This document shows positions 1-12,149 of a stretch of 64,000 bases of DNA, piece by piece. The position numbers were made by a program, and so were the translations under genes. Source of the DNA: Nematostella vectensis (Eukaryota; Cnidaria; Anthozoa; Actiniaria; Edwardsiidae); NCBI RefSeq assembly GCF_932526225.1, contig NC_064040.1, forward strand, positions 14,174,856 through 14,238,855. The letters run 5' to 3'. Every line of letters begins with the position of its first letter. Position 1 is the first letter of the stretch. The notes beneath the pieces are model-generated. The model ran no database searches, was not told the DNA's origin, and was given only the letters and a program-made list of their open reading frames with translations.

Positions 1-640
1 TAACAAAAACAAAGTAGAATAAGTAATGTTAATGGGATAATACAGGAAGATAAGTCACTGAAATTCTATAAGGTAATTATTAAAAAAAGAATTAGCTGGT
101 CAAGACTTGTAGAAAAAAGTAAAAATAAAATGATTAATACGAAATGAGTTTTTATTTTGCAAAGTAAGATGCAAATTGAGCATCAGTTACAGGTCGTACA
201 TTCATAGGTATTTATACTATCCGAGTGGCTTGCAGAGTAGTACAGCCGTATTTAACTGAACGGCACATCTCTGGAATAAGCGCCCCTTTGAACCAAAACG
301 TTTAATAAGCGCACCCCCCCTGGTAAAATACAATCTGTTGCTGTTCGCGCTAGAGCGCAAAGCCTTTGGACAAGATGAAATTTATGTTATTTAATGGATG
401 GAAGTTTATTTAAAAAAAGCTACACCAAATAATTTAATGCTGTAGTGAAAAGATACTTCTGTAGTAGTATGAGATTGATATTGATATCAATTTCATGTTC
501 GCTTTAAAAAAAAAAACATACTTTGCTCTTTTGTATGTTTTGTGCGAAGTTTGTCATTCTAAATAAGCTACTCCCTCGAATAAGCGCCTCGCCAAAGAGT
601 CGAAAACGAAGATTTGCTTTGCACCCAAGAGAGCTTGTTG
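1..640. other. Sequence with no recognised feature
   Basis: AT-rich DNA before the first minisatellite. No splice-compatible open frame, tRNA-like or transposon-like signal was seen. A poly-A run lies near 507-518. Confidence 0.5.
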
Positions 641-1975
641 ATGACAGGCAACTCCTCGAGGCCGTACAGAATCTCCTTGGCGCAAGGCAACTCTTCGTGG
701 TCACACAGAACTATCACCTTGGTGCAAGGCAACTCTTCGTGGTCACACAGAACTGTCACCTTGGTGCAAGGCAACTCTTCGTGGCCGCACAGAACTATCA
801 CCTTGGCGCAAGGCAACTCTTCGTGGTCACACAGAACTATAACTTGGCGCAAGGCAACTCTTCGTGGCCGCACAGAACTATCACCTTGGCGCAAGGCAAC
901 TCTTCGTGGTCACACAGAACTATCACCTTGGTGCAAGGCAACTCTTCGTGGCCACACAGAACTATCACCTTGGCGCAAGGCAACTCTTCGTGGTCACCCA
1001 GAACTATCTCCTTGGCGCAAGGCAACTCTTCGTGGCCGCACAGAACTATCTCCTTGGCGCAAGGCAACTCTTCGTGGTCACACAGAACTATCACCTTGGC
1101 GCAAGACAACTCTTCGTGGTCACACAGAACTATCGCCTTGGCGCAAGGCAACTCTTCGTGGTCACACAGAACTATCACCTTGGCGCAAGACAACTCTTCG
1201 GGGCCACACAGAACTATCGCCTTGGCGCAAGGCAACTCTTCGTGGTCACACAGAACTATCTCCTTGGCGCAAGGCAACTCTTCGTGGCCACACAGAACTA
1301 TCTCCTTGTCGCAAGGCAACTCTTCGTGGCCACACAGAACTATCTCCTTGGTGCAAGGCAACTCTTCGTGGCCACACAGAACTATCTCCTTGGCACAAGG
1401 CAACTCTTCGTGGTCACACAGAACTATCACCTTGTCGCAAGGCAACTCTTTGTGGCCACACAGAACTATCACCTTAGCGCAAGGCAACTCTTCGTGGTCA
1501 CACAGAACTATCACCTTGGCGCAAGGCAACTCTTCGTGGCCACACAGAACTATCTCCTTGGCGCAAGGCAACTCTTCGTGGTCACACAGAACTATAACCT
1601 TGGCGCAAGGCAACTCTTCGTGGCCACACAGAACTATCTCCTTGGTGCAAGGCAACTCTTCGTGGTCACACAGAACTATAACCTTGGCGCAAGGCAACTC
1701 TTCGTGGTCACACAGAACTATCTCCTTGGCGCAAGGCAACTCTTCGTGGTCACACAGAGCTATCTCCTTGGTGTAAGAGAAATCTTCGTGGTCACACAGA
1801 ACTATCTCCTTGGTGCAAGACAACTCTTCGTGGTCACACAGATCTATCTCCCCGGTGCAAGACAACTCTTCGTGGCCACACAGAGCAATTTCCTTGGTGT
1901 AAGGCAACTCTTCGTGGTCACACAGAACTATCTCCTTGGTGCAAGGCAACTCTTCGTGATCACCCAAGAGACCAC
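640..1975. repeat. 42-bp minisatellite, first array (~31 units)
   Basis: Head-to-tail units of 42 bp, each containing GGCAACTCTTCGTGG followed by a CACAGAACTAT box. Unit variants differ mainly at GTCACAC/GCCACAC and at TCACC/TCTCC/TCGCC/TAACC. Because 42 is a multiple of three and the unit lacks stops in most frames, long open frames appear on both strands. They begin and end with the array, and several frames are open at once, so I read them as repeat artefacts. The distal part of the array (from about 941) belongs to the larger tandem duplication. Confidence 0.95.
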
Positions 1976-4494
1976 GATGAGTTTCAAGGCGCCAAAAAAA
2001 GCTCGAGGTTGGCGGCCGGCCACTTGTTTGCCAAAATGTGTCTATAAAACTCGCATTCTTATTTGCATTATCACGACACCAGTGGTTATGATGTCATGCG
2101 TTAGGGATTTGACCACGCGCGCGGTGTATTGTGGTTGTTAGGGTGCTCTTCCTCCTTTCGCACACTCGCATCTATGACTGCGCAACCCACATAGCCAATC
2201 CTGTAAGCGCGCTTGCTTATTATCTCTTTTGGATAACATATTTTCGCTTTTACGCGAATAGATGATTGCAGACGCTCGCCTCCCCCTAAACAAAATATCT
2301 TAAAAGATTAAAATGCTGTTTTACTTTGAAGTCAGGATGTTTAAAGTAACCAGATTTACGATAACCTCAGACTCACTCATACAAAATGTGTTAGATCTTT
2401 TAACCCACTAGTGTTCTTCCCGCCAAAAACACAGGGAGCCCATTAGAAAGCATTTTGCAGTACATTATTAGATTATACGAATTCCTCTAATAAAAACGAA
2501 CGATAAACGACTTCTTCACAAGGTCAATGTTTTTAGAAAACACCCAAAATATCAAGTAATTTTTCTATTATTTGCAATCAAAAGCATAATAAAAATCGAG
2601 AGAGAGCGCACATTATTGCTCTTTCTTATTTGCATGCTGCGTTTCTTGTTTGATTATTACTGAATGAATTAGAGTTACACAATGTTTACAGAAGAACTAA
2701 ACTCGATATCCTATGGACTCTTCGTGGCCACACAGAACTATCACCTTGGCGCAAGGCAACTCTTCGTGGTCACCCAGAACTATCTCCTTGGCGCAAGGCA
2801 ACTCTTCGTGGCCGCACAGAACTATCTCCTTGGCGCAAGGCAACTCTTCGTGGTCACACAGAACTATCACCTTGGCGCAAGACAACTCTTCGTGGTCACA
2901 CAGAACTATCGCCTTGGCGCAAGGCAACTCTTCGTGGTCACACAGAACTATCACCTTGGCGCAAGACAACTCTTCGGGGCCACACAGAACTATCGCCTTG
3001 GCGCAAGGCAACTCTTCGTGGTCACACAGAACTATCTCCTTGGCGCAAGGCAACTCTTCGTGGCCACACAGAACTATCGCCTTGTCGCAAGGCAACTCTT
3101 CGTGGCCACACAGAACTATCTCCTTGGTGCAAGGCAACTCTTCGTGGCCACACAGAACTATCTCCTTGGCACAAGGCAACTCTTCGTGGTCACACAGAAC
3201 TATCACCTTGTCGCAAGGCAACTCTTCGTGGCCACACAGAACTATCACCTTAGCGCAAGGCAACTCTTCGTGGTCACACAGAACTATCACCTTGGCGCAA
3301 GGCAACTCTTCGTGGCCACACAGAACTATCTCCTTGGCGCAAGGCAACTCTTCGTGGTCACACAGAACTATAACCTTGGCGCAAGGCAACTCTTCGTGGC
3401 CACACAGAACTATCTCCTTGGTGCAAGGCAACTCTTCGTGGTCACACAGAACTATAACCTTGGCGCAAGGCAACTCTTCGTGGTCACACAGAACTATCTC
3501 CTTGGCGCAAGGCAACTCTTCGTGGTCACACAGAGCTATCTCCTTGGTGTAAGAGAAATCTTCGTGGTCACACAGAACTATCTCCTTGGTGCAAGACAAC
3601 TCTTCGTGGTCACACAGATCTATCTCCCCGGTGCAAGACAACTCTTCGTGGCCACACAGAGCAATTTCCTTGGTGTAAGGCAACTCTTCGTGGTCACACA
3701 GAACTATCTCCTTGGTGCAAGGCAACTCTTCGTGATCACCCAAAGAGACCACGATGAGTTTCAAGGCGCCAAAAAAAGCTCGAGGTTGGCGGCCGGCCAC
3801 TTGTTTGCCAAAATGTGTCTATAAAACTCGCATTCTTATTTGCATTATCACGACACCAGTGGTCATGATGTCATGCGTTAGGGATTTGACCACGCGCGCG
3901 GTGTATTGTGGTTGTTAGGGTGCTCTTCCTCCTTTCGCACACTCGCATCTATGACTGCGCAACCCACATAGCCAATCCTGTAAGCGCGCTTGCTTATTAT
4001 CTCTTTTGGATAACATATTTTCGCTTTTACGCGAATAGATGATTGCAGACGCTCGCCTCCCCCTAAACAAAATATCTTAAAAGATTAAACTGCTGTTTTA
4101 CTTTGAAGTCAGGATGTTTAAAGTAACCAGATTTACGATAACCTCAGACTCACTCATACAAAATGTGTTAGATCTTTTAACCCACTAGTGTTCTTCCCGC
4201 CAAAAACACAGGGAGCCCATTAGAAAGCATTTTGCAGTACATTATTAGATTATACGAATTCCTCTAATAAAAACGAACGATAAACGACTTCTTCACAAGG
4301 TCAATGTTTTTAGAAAACACCCAAAATATCAAGTAATTTTTCTATTATTTGCAATCAAAAGCATAATAAAAATCGAGAGAGAGCGCACATTATTGCTCTT
4401 TCTTATTTGCATGCTGCGTTTCTTGTTTGATTATTACTGAATGAATTAGAGTTACACAATGTTTACAGAAGAACTAAACTCGATATCCTATGGA
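941..4494. repeat. Tandem segmental duplication of ~1.78 kb
   Basis: Copy 1 is about 941-2716 and copy 2 about 2717-4494. Both contain the distal minisatellite and the same ~740-bp unique tail, from the GGCGCCAAAAAAAGCTCG box (about 1988 and 3766) to the GATATCCTATGGAC box (about 2705 and 4482). The offset is 1776 bp, shifting to 1777 after a one-base insertion near 3740. Only a handful of substitutions separate the copies, for example ATGCTG versus CTGCTG after TTAAA (about 2310 and 4087), and TTTGTGG versus TTCGTGG in the array. The duplication therefore looks recent, or else the copies are being homogenised. Confidence 0.93.
2717..3745. repeat. 42-bp minisatellite, second array (~24 units)
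   Basis: Copy-2 version of the first array. The order of variant units follows 941-1970 almost exactly, including the degenerate units near the end (GTGTAAGAGAAATC, CCCCGGTGCAAG), so it arose by block duplication and not by independent unit growth. The open frames across it are artefacts. Confidence 0.93.
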
Positions 4495-4757
4495 CTTCAG
4501 TCGTTACATGATTTTATGTTTAATTTTACAGTCTGCACTGAAAATAGTCGAACTGAAGTGGAATACATTTGACCGTTCTTGACTTTTCGCTCGGTACGTG
4601 GGCCGGTACGAGATAACCAGTCTAGCTCAAATTACACATCGAGAGGGTGAGATCGGGTTTCGAACGGAGCGACCCGTAATAACAGGAAAGCACAGCGTGG
4701 TCTAAAGGGCCGTGTCACCCGACGACAGCCTCCAAAATGTGAGGTACTGTTCGAGAT
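4495..4757 (+). promoter_or_regulatory. Putative promoter and 5' leader with a start-stop uORF
   Basis: This is the unique sequence between the duplicated block and the start codon of the PTB adaptor gene. A minimal upstream ORF, ATG directly followed by TGA, lies at 4737-4742, 15 nt before the main ATG. The main ATG has G at -3 and +4. An in-frame TGA upstream of it rules out an N-terminal extension on this exon. The transcription start was not identified. Confidence 0.4.
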
Positions 4758-6248
4758 ATGGAAGACAACGAGTCCCTCTACGAAGAAATTCAAACACGGG
4801 ACGACAACATGAGACCCAAGACGCTACAAAAACCATTCTCTAACTTATACGTGAATAGCACAAATACTAGTACAGCCCGCCAAAATAGCGTGCTCGATGA
4901 ATCATATGTCGATACCTATGTGAATGTTGTGAAAGACGACGAAGCAGAAGACATCTATGAAGTCATTCCTGCGGATATTATCACAAGTATGAAAGTCACT
5001 CGGAGCAGAGAGGTGCCTGGAAGCGCCTTGGAAAGCGAGAGGACTGATTCACGGGGGTGTTCTACCACTAGTACGACAGTGACTCCGGGATCTTCGCCTC
5101 AAATCAACGGATTCTGTACTTCAACTGACTCACAATACGCCGAAATATTCCATTTTCCGAGCAGGATCTCGGAGATTATTCCCTCCCGTCCGACCAGAGA
5201 ATCGGAAAATCCAATTCTTAGACAAGATTTTGCTCAACTAACGGAAACTTATGGTTCAACAATTCCAGAATTGAAAACGATACGCGAAACACTCGCGTGG
5301 ATAAACAAAAATCAAAATAGAGGCAAGTCGAAATCAACGAGGAAGAAAAAGACATCTTCCCCGTTTATATTTAAGCGATCGCTTAGCACAGGGGATGCGA
5401 GGTGCAGTGCTAATTCCAGTCCTGCTCACTCAGTGTATGAGAACTCACCGGTAATAACACCAGACCCTTCCCCTGGTCCGTCTCCGCGTACTCGGAAGAT
5501 GCCGGTTTATGAGAACTTAGAATTCCCATTTCTGGAGAGCGACAGAGAATCTCTTTACAGCAATAGCACTGGCAGTAGCAATGGGGAAACGCAGGAGAGA
5601 GGCGAAACTAATTTATACGAAAATTTAGATGAAATCATGGACGGACGCGGGCGAACTTTGAGTAACCCCATTGATATAGTTTACAGTGATTTGCAATTTC
5701 CAAATGAGAAAGTCGAAGCTTATTTACTCTCGTCTTCACTTCAGACTTCATCATCGTCACGAGAGGAATTTATAGAGCGCTCTAGATCCCTAACCCCTAG
5801 TACAAACACTACCCCGCCTAACCCACAGGGATCAGGACTCGAAAGACCTAAGAGTTTGAGCTTGAAAAGACTCGCGAGTGGTTCACTGGGTTTACACCTC
5901 GCAAAGTTCGTAAAATCTGTGCCGGTCCAAAGGTCAAACGACCGAGTATTGCAGTCGGTAATTCACGAGGCCCTCGCGAGACGACACGAGGGGGAGGAGA
6001 TATCAGTAAATGTTGAGGTGGACACTGATTTGATGCGTATCAGCACAAACTGCCCGCCTTGGGAAGTTGTGGCTAGCTTCGATATCGAGGCCATAGGGCA
6101 TGTGAATCTCTATGAAGGGGACGATAGTGTCCTGGGGGTGATTGTATGCCCGCCTGCCCAGGACGCCATGTGTTATATCATCAAGTGTAATGATGCTAAA
6201 ACTATCTATGCGACGGTGAAGAAGGCATTCCGAGCGCCTAACCTAAGG
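4758..6248 (+). CDS. PTB adaptor exon 1: tyrosine-motif tail and PTB-1
   Basis: This exon encodes 497 residues and ends at AAGG|GTAAGT; reading past the donor adds about 30 intronic codons. It carries all the YxN motifs, a basic patch KSKSTRKKK near residue 191, and an SP-rich stretch PDPSPGPSP near 236. The last ~115 residues fit a PTB pattern: a helix VLQSVIHEALARR, strands ISVNVEV and VVASFDIEAIGHV, then VLGVIVC, CYIIKC and a C-terminal helix ending VKKAF. Confidence 0.82.
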
Positions 6249-9200
6249 GTAAGTAAAAACGATACGCTTGTTATTATTTTTTTATGCAAAAGGTCCAGTC
6301 AGGGTTGGTATTCAAACGGAGCGAATACATTGCCCTGACCCCCTTACCCATCCTACGATCTTCGCCGCCGAGAATTCAAAAACGTTGCCAGGGGATCATA
6401 TAGTTGAAGAGGAGTAGAGGGCTATTTCTTTTTGTTTTAACACGTAAGAATACTTCTAATAGAATTTATTTTTTTCATTCGTTTTACTTGAATGACTGGC
6501 CAATAAACAAATAAGGGGATTACATTAGTTGTTTATCATTTGTTGAGGATTTGTTGTAGAACAAAACATCCCATGACTACCATCATATCCAAATATTCGA
6601 TGGGAAATGGTTTTGTTATTATCGTTTTAAGGCGTACATTGTTTTAATGTCACTCTTTTTGCCTACATGCCGCAACTTATTGGCACTCGGTTTCCGGTTA
6701 TGCGGCTATGTACAATGTGACAACAGCCGTATCAGACAACTTGTTAAAACCAAATCAGGAAAATAATTTAAAGCGAAAATTAGAATAAAGCGTGCATAAA
6801 CGCATTTATTTTACAAGTGAGGCTATGAGTACCGAAATATATAGTGAACGGGTTTTACGGCTAGTATATGAAACTATTCAAAAAATAATTCTTGACATGG
6901 AAAGAAAAAACGTATGTCTTTTTGTGAGACCTCACAAAAACACTTTTATCAAAATATTACCGTTGAGTTTGCTGGGATCAGTTAATCCCACCATGGGGCA
7001 AGAAAAAAAATTCGTTAGCAAAATCAGTTAAAATCATAATCATTAGAAACTTAGAGATAGCTTAATATCAGACATAGTGACAATTCTCCCCATTCCGTGG
7101 GCTGCCCTGCGAAAATATTTATGTTCAGTTGGTCTCGGTTTGTTTCCGGACACCGCTGTTTTTCCTATGATAGTCTAACCGCAAATATTTTCACACATCC
7201 GTCTACTTTATTTTGTTTTGACAGGAATAGCACGCCGCTTATTAATTTTGCTTGCACTAAAATCCCAATTTGTAATTCGTGTTTTGTGCCTGCGCGTGCG
7301 GTCTCACTCGTGATAGTACGCATAACTTCAAACTCATTATTTCACTGATAAATACTGTGAGAATCCGCTAATCCCAAAGCTTTGATAGAAACACAGCTTG
7401 TCTGTCAAACCTTGCTTGAAAAACCCTCTTGAACCATCGAACCACATACGCTTGCATGTTTACTTACGGTCAGCGGTGTATTTTCCCGCGCTTATTTTGC
7501 GCGTGCGCCATTAGTGTACATCAATGTCATCTTGATGGTCATTGACTCTTAGGTATTTCAGTTATTTTATTCATGTCGACCCATGCACGATAGTTATCTA
7601 CTATACAATGTATTCTCTGTTTCTTAAATTTGGGGTTTGTTCTTATTATTTTATTAGAGAGTTTAATTCTCTTGTGCTTATGTTTATGTCCATCCTATTT
7701 GATTAACACTGATTTATTTTACCATTTTCTCTTATTATTTCCCCCAACTCTTTTTCATCGTGATATCAGAAGTTTTCATAAGAGTTTTTGGTTAGGTCGT
7801 GACATTCCATTCTTTAATCCTGCTTTTGCTACGACGAAGGATTCTAACACTCTAAACCTCAGCGAAATAACTTTTCTGACAGATATATAACATACAACTT
7901 CAACCCAGTGTTTATTTATTTTCCAATCCCTTTAACAACCTAATTCTCGCTGTGTTTTCACTGTCAGTAACGCTGAATTAAAAAACCCCTTAGTTATTAG
8001 AAAAAGTGAGCATTTTTTCTTTGTGATTTCTGGCAATCCAGACCCGCACCTTCGTTTCCAAGGTCACGTTCAGTGTCTTGTGGTTTCACTTTTCGGCTGC
8101 CTGCTGAAACATGCCTCTGGACGAGGGGAGGTACCGGAAGTACAGACCACACAAATGTCATAAGCACTTTCCCTTACATGTAAACATGGTACAAGAAGCT
8201 GAATAGTGAATTAGGAATATAGAGAGATTACAGTAAATATATATATGAATTAAATTTTTTTTGCCGGGAGATGAAGTCTAAAAACCGTTTTCCGCGAAAA
8301 CCGGGAGAGTTGGCATGTATGTTTTTCATGTGCTCAATTTATTATGCGCCACAGGATGTAAAGTCGGCAAGCCAAATAGATAAAGAATTAGTGTCTTATT
8401 TTGCACGAAATCTATTAAATGATAGCCACACTTTCATTGTCTAGCCTTGAAACGCTAAAAAAAATCATCTTATGAGTAACACACGCCGTCATCTGCCATG
8501 ATAGTCGGCAGTCGGTAGTTGGTATACTTCCATTATTGCGGTGCCGTTTTTCCAGATGTCGCTTCCGAGAGCTTCCTCCGTTTCCGGTGGGTTTAAGTAG
8601 AACTTTATAAAAATCCTTCTTGGAAAACTATTATAATTCATCAGACGATTTGAGTGGTTGCCGTTGTAAACAATGACGATGCACTGGACCGAAGGCGCTA
8701 GTCAACAACAGTCCTTCTATCCTCTGTCACGCTATACGCGGTTGCGTTGCTTTTCACGCATTGTAGGATCTGAAACTTTGAATTCAAAAAGTGCGAATTT
8801 TTTGTTGAATATTGATCCAAAGGGGTTAGTACGAACGGAACCAGGTTCCATGCGAAGTGCTACCCTTACATATGAAATCACAATAAAATCATAATAGAAG
8901 TAGATGATAACGTATAAAAACACAACCAAAAAAGAGTAGTGACATCCACAAGAACGAACAATAAAACAGGTGCAGTTGAGATCTGTATCCGGTTAAAAAG
9001 AGCTGTTTAAGAGAATATCGATCCTGTGGATCCAGGAGTTCAAAGTGGGGGGCATCTCAGGCGGAGGGGGTGGTGGTGTTTTTTTTTTTTTTTTTGGTGG
9101 GGGGAGGGGTTAATAAACAAAACCTCATTGAGTATAATGGAAATTAATACTTGGAGGTTGAAATGTTGAGACATTTTGCTCTCTTAGGATCGATCCGCCA

Positions 9201-10872
9201 TTCCTCAACCAATGCTCCTTTGCTTTACAGTCGTTCACTTTGCCCAGTCCTTCTAAAGCTGACGTGTATGCGCGTCCTGGTGACGAGGACTTTACCTCCA
9301 TCCCTCACATAACCTACCTCGGCTGTGTAAAGGTCAAGAAATCCTACCTAGTTATCAACGACAGCATAGCAACGCTGCTGGACAAACTGAGTCCGCGAGA
9401 CTACCGACCAATCACGCTAAAAATCCGACCGGACGAGATTGTGATCGTAGACGAACGAACCTCCTCGATTCTCCACACTCACAATGTGGCCTGGGTCTTA
9501 TCACTAGGAGTATTCAACGAAGACTCGCGACTGTTCGGGTATATTGTCTCTGAGGCGCGCCAAGGCGAGAAGACCCGGATGTTCTGTCACGCATTCCGTT
9601 GCGGTCGTGTGACTGCGAGCGTGACAGCGACTGAGACCATCCGCTTGGCATGTCAAGCGATGTATTCGCCGGGTCGCAGGGACTCGATCGGTAGGACAAG
9701 GCGGAACTCCACTAGATCCAATCACAGCTCGTCCAGCTCGCTTGGCACATCCCTTGAAAGGACGACCACTGTGTCATCAGCGTCATCGGTAAGTTGTAAG
9801 AGGGAAACCAGGGGGCGTGGTTGATAGTCGGCTATTCAGAACATCTTGCTTTTACAGACAGCTTGCTTCTACAAACATCTTACTATAAAGGACAACCCAC
9901 TATTATGGACACCTCGTTATTACGGACCCCTCGCTATTATGGACACCTCACTATTACAGACATCTGGCTATTACGGACAACCCGCTATTATGGACACCTC
10001 GTTATTACGGACCCCTCGCTATTATGGACACCTCACTATTACAGACATCCCGCTATTACAGACATCTGGCTATTACGGACAACCCGCTATTATGAACACC
10101 TCGTTATTACGAATAATTCCAAATAAAACTGTAATACAAACAAATAATAACATTTCCTGATATAACGGACCCTTGCTATTACAGAATATAATGACGTCTG
10201 ACTTGTTCTTACTTTTCTTTCTAGGTGCAAGACGTATCGGCCATGCCGGATATTAAACCGGACAAGGCACAAAGACGGTCCACATTTTCCTCCAAACAAC
10301 TCCTGAAAAAACTGTCCCCAGCCCGGGCTAAGAACATCACGAGTAAATCCTTCAGGCATTACATGAGTGAGCCCGACCTCACAATCTCTTCATCAAGCAC
10401 AAGCTCGATTGAACCGGAAGTAACGGAGGAGAAGCCCGCTGAACTTCCGGAGGAAATAGAAGAGCAGGAGGAACGAGAGTACAGTTTCCAGGTGGCGTAT
10501 TTGTGCTCGACGGTAACTAATCCTCCTCTTAGACCAAAACACGTGCGTGACTGTGTCAAACAATACCAAAAGGAGTTAGGCAAAGTCGCCAAACACACGG
10601 GCGTCACGCCACCGCTTAAGGAAGTCACGCTGCATTTAAACAATGATGGCGTGACAATGATAGACCCCAAACAACCTTCTGTTTGTCCGCGATTTTTTCC
10701 GTTTCCTTGCATCAGTGAGATCAAAGGGCATAAGGATTTTCCAGAGTACTTTGCGTTTTCGACAGTCGTCAGTGGCGACTCGAAGCACAAATGCCATGTA
10801 TTTAAGGATCTTAAAGGAAACTGTGAAGACATTAACACTGCTTTCGAGTTTTTTCTCTGGGAGAAAGTATGA
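4758..10872 (+). CDS. Triple-PTB adaptor with multiple SH2-docking tyrosines (3 exons, ~898 aa)
   Basis: Exons are 4758-6248, 9231-9788 and 10225-10872. Both introns are phase 0 with GTAAGT donors, and the lengths (1491, 558 and 648 nt) keep one frame. Residues 1-330 are Ser/Thr-rich and carry short tyrosine motifs: YEEI (Y8), YVNS (Y31), YVNV (Y54), YEVI (Y67), YAEI (Y127), YENS (Y227), YENL (Y251), YSNS (Y267), YENL (Y287) and YSDL (Y309). Six are YxN, the Grb2-SH2 consensus, and YEEI is the Src-SH2 type. Three PTB/PID-like folds follow, at about 376-492, 517-640 and 769-896. The middle one is clearest, with HITYLGCVKVKK, an HNVAWVL strand and an FGYIV strand before CHAFRC. The likely role is a phosphotyrosine scaffold downstream of receptor or Src-type kinases. 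I recognise no named orthologue. PTB-1 is the least certain domain. Confidence 0.8.
6249..9230 (+). other. Intron 1 of the PTB adaptor gene
   Basis: About 3.0 kb, AT-rich. It has a 16-base T run near 9079-9094 with G-rich flanks. Short open frames at 6792, 7097, 7630 and 8673 have no flanking splice sites or family resemblance. No gene or complete mobile element was seen. Confidence 0.6.
9231..9788 (+). CDS. PTB adaptor exon 2: PTB-2
   Basis: The acceptor TGCTTTACAG precedes 9231 and the donor TCATCG|GTAAGT follows 9788; the 186 codons are in phase 0. The PTB order is visible: strand YLGCVKV, helix SIATLLDKL, strands ITLKIRPDEIVIVDE, HNVAWVLSLGVF and RLFGYIVSEA, MFCHAF, then helix ATETIRLACQAMY. 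A Ser-rich linker ends the exon. This is the best-supported PTB domain of the three. Confidence 0.82.
9850..10120. repeat. 17-bp minisatellite in intron 2 of the PTB gene
   Basis: Units of 17 bp of the type CTATTATGGACACCTCG, with variants such as TTATTACGGACCCCTCG and CTATTACAGACATCTGG. A five-unit block (85 bp) recurs in the same order, so there is a higher-order structure. The array does not overlap the neighbouring exons. Confidence 0.88.
10225..10872 (+). CDS. PTB adaptor exon 3: linker and C-terminal PTB-3
   Basis: The acceptor CTTTCTAG precedes 10225 and the exon ends in TGA at 10870-10872. After a basic, Ser-rich linker and an acidic run (EELPEEIEEQEERE type), PTB-3 reads FQVAYLCSTV, helix VRDCVKQYQKELGK, EVTLHLNNDGVTMID, FFPFPCISEIKGH, YFAFSTVV, KCHVFKDL and helix EDINTAFEFFLW. 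The domain runs essentially to the C terminus. Confidence 0.8.
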   Translation: MQDVSAMPDIKPDKAQRRSTFSSKQLLKKLSPARAKNITSKSFRHYMSEPDLTISSSSTSSIEPEVTEEKPAELPEEIEEQEEREYSFQVAYLCSTVTNPPLRPKHVRDCVKQYQKELGKVAKHTGVTPPLKEVTLHLNNDGVTMIDPKQPSVCPRFFPFPCISEIKGHKDFPEYFAFSTVVSGDSKHKCHVFKDLKGNCEDINTAFEFFLWEKV

Positions 10873-11400
10873 AATGTGTAAGTGATTTTTCTTACACACT
10901 GACTCAGAGAAAAGGTCGAAAGAAAAATGGAAATCTCAGCGGGGTAGGTCTCCCTTGCGAAATTATATTTGACAAAGAGTATACAGTGTTTGATTATAAT
11001 TTTTCAATTTTAGATCGACAATTTTTACCAATCCCTTTCCATCAATGTTCCTCCTTTAATATTAATTTTGTACATATGCATAAAGCCGTAAATATAGGTC
11101 TTTGATCATTATAAATTTTGTGCTAGCTAGTGTTAAAAGACTGCAATTTAAACTTACGGTGTAATCTGTAAATATTATTGTATAAGCGGCTGAAATTACC
11201 TTTACTATTTATCATTGAAACTCAATTTAGTTTTTCTTTTTCAGCAAGCACTTTTTAGTCTATGGTTTGAAAAGCGATTGATATGAATATCATTATTACA
11301 GGTAACCCGTTCAAAATAATTTACTAATGATGAATTGAGATGCCTGATGTATAGGTTCACCGCTTTATAGGCTTGTAAATAAAATATTTCGAAATTGTAA
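10873..11400 (+). terminator. 3' UTR and polyadenylation signal of the PTB gene
   Basis: AT-rich sequence after the TGA. The first canonical AATAAA I find is at 11378-11383, which would place cleavage near 11395-11405. No earlier AATAAA was seen. Confidence 0.55.
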
Positions 11401-12145
11401 CAGTATTTTAGCAACAGGCCGGCTCGACAGGTTTTCCACTCGTGTCACGAAAGCGATGCACGTCCCGAATTTTCTCGTGCCTTTTCATGATAATCTCGGT
11501 TTGAAGTGGCCTCGTTTTGGTGGTAGGATACTAGGGTATTCGCCTGTTACAAATAGTAAGTGGCGAAAAGAGACTGGGTCCGAGAACCTGGTAAAAGGGA
11601 TTGTGGGATCACTCAGCTGGATAGAACAAAGCGGCCATTTTTGTGTAGCCAAACGACCAAGGGCGGATCCCGTATTCTCAAACCCATTCCCGACTAGTCA
11701 TGTAAGATGTCTATGTAAAGGACATGCATTTGTTGCAAATGGATAATGATAATACATATGATAATAGCGAGGTTAAGCTTAGAGACCGCTCATTATTCAG
11801 ACATTGACTGGAGGGATTGATGTGAGTTGTCGAATATAGCAAACTTTTGGTACCCCCTACCGTACCCAACATAGGAACCATCAAATTTTAGGTTTCCCCA
11901 TTTGTATGCTTAACATAACAAGTTAAAGGTCAATGAACATTTTCAGGGCCCATCGTTTCTCATAACCCCCCTCCCCTTTTGAGTAATGAGGATTTCCTTG
12001 ATTCCTTGTTTTAATAAAATACCCGTCAGTATTTGACAAGCGTAACCGTCATACGGTTCGAGTATTCATTGTATGATATGAAAATTTATAAAAGTGGCTG
12101 ATAAAAATTAAATATATATTAAGAGCAATTTTGTTATGGTTTATT
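11401..12145. other. Intergenic sequence, nothing recognised
   Basis: Lies between the PTB gene 3' end and the 21-bp array. A 96-codon open frame at 11456-11746 has no splice context and no recognisable family. No RNA gene was seen. Confidence 0.5.
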
Positions 12146-12149
12146 TTCC

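Noticed and set aside
523-3824. Long open frames on both strands (up to 425 codons) with 14-residue repeats
   Set aside because: They coincide exactly with the 42-bp arrays, are open in several frames at once, and lack ATG context and splice sites that would extend them.
6792-7890. Several 60-90-codon open frames in PTB intron 1
   Set aside because: No splice-site context, no domain resemblance, and AT-rich composition typical of the intron.
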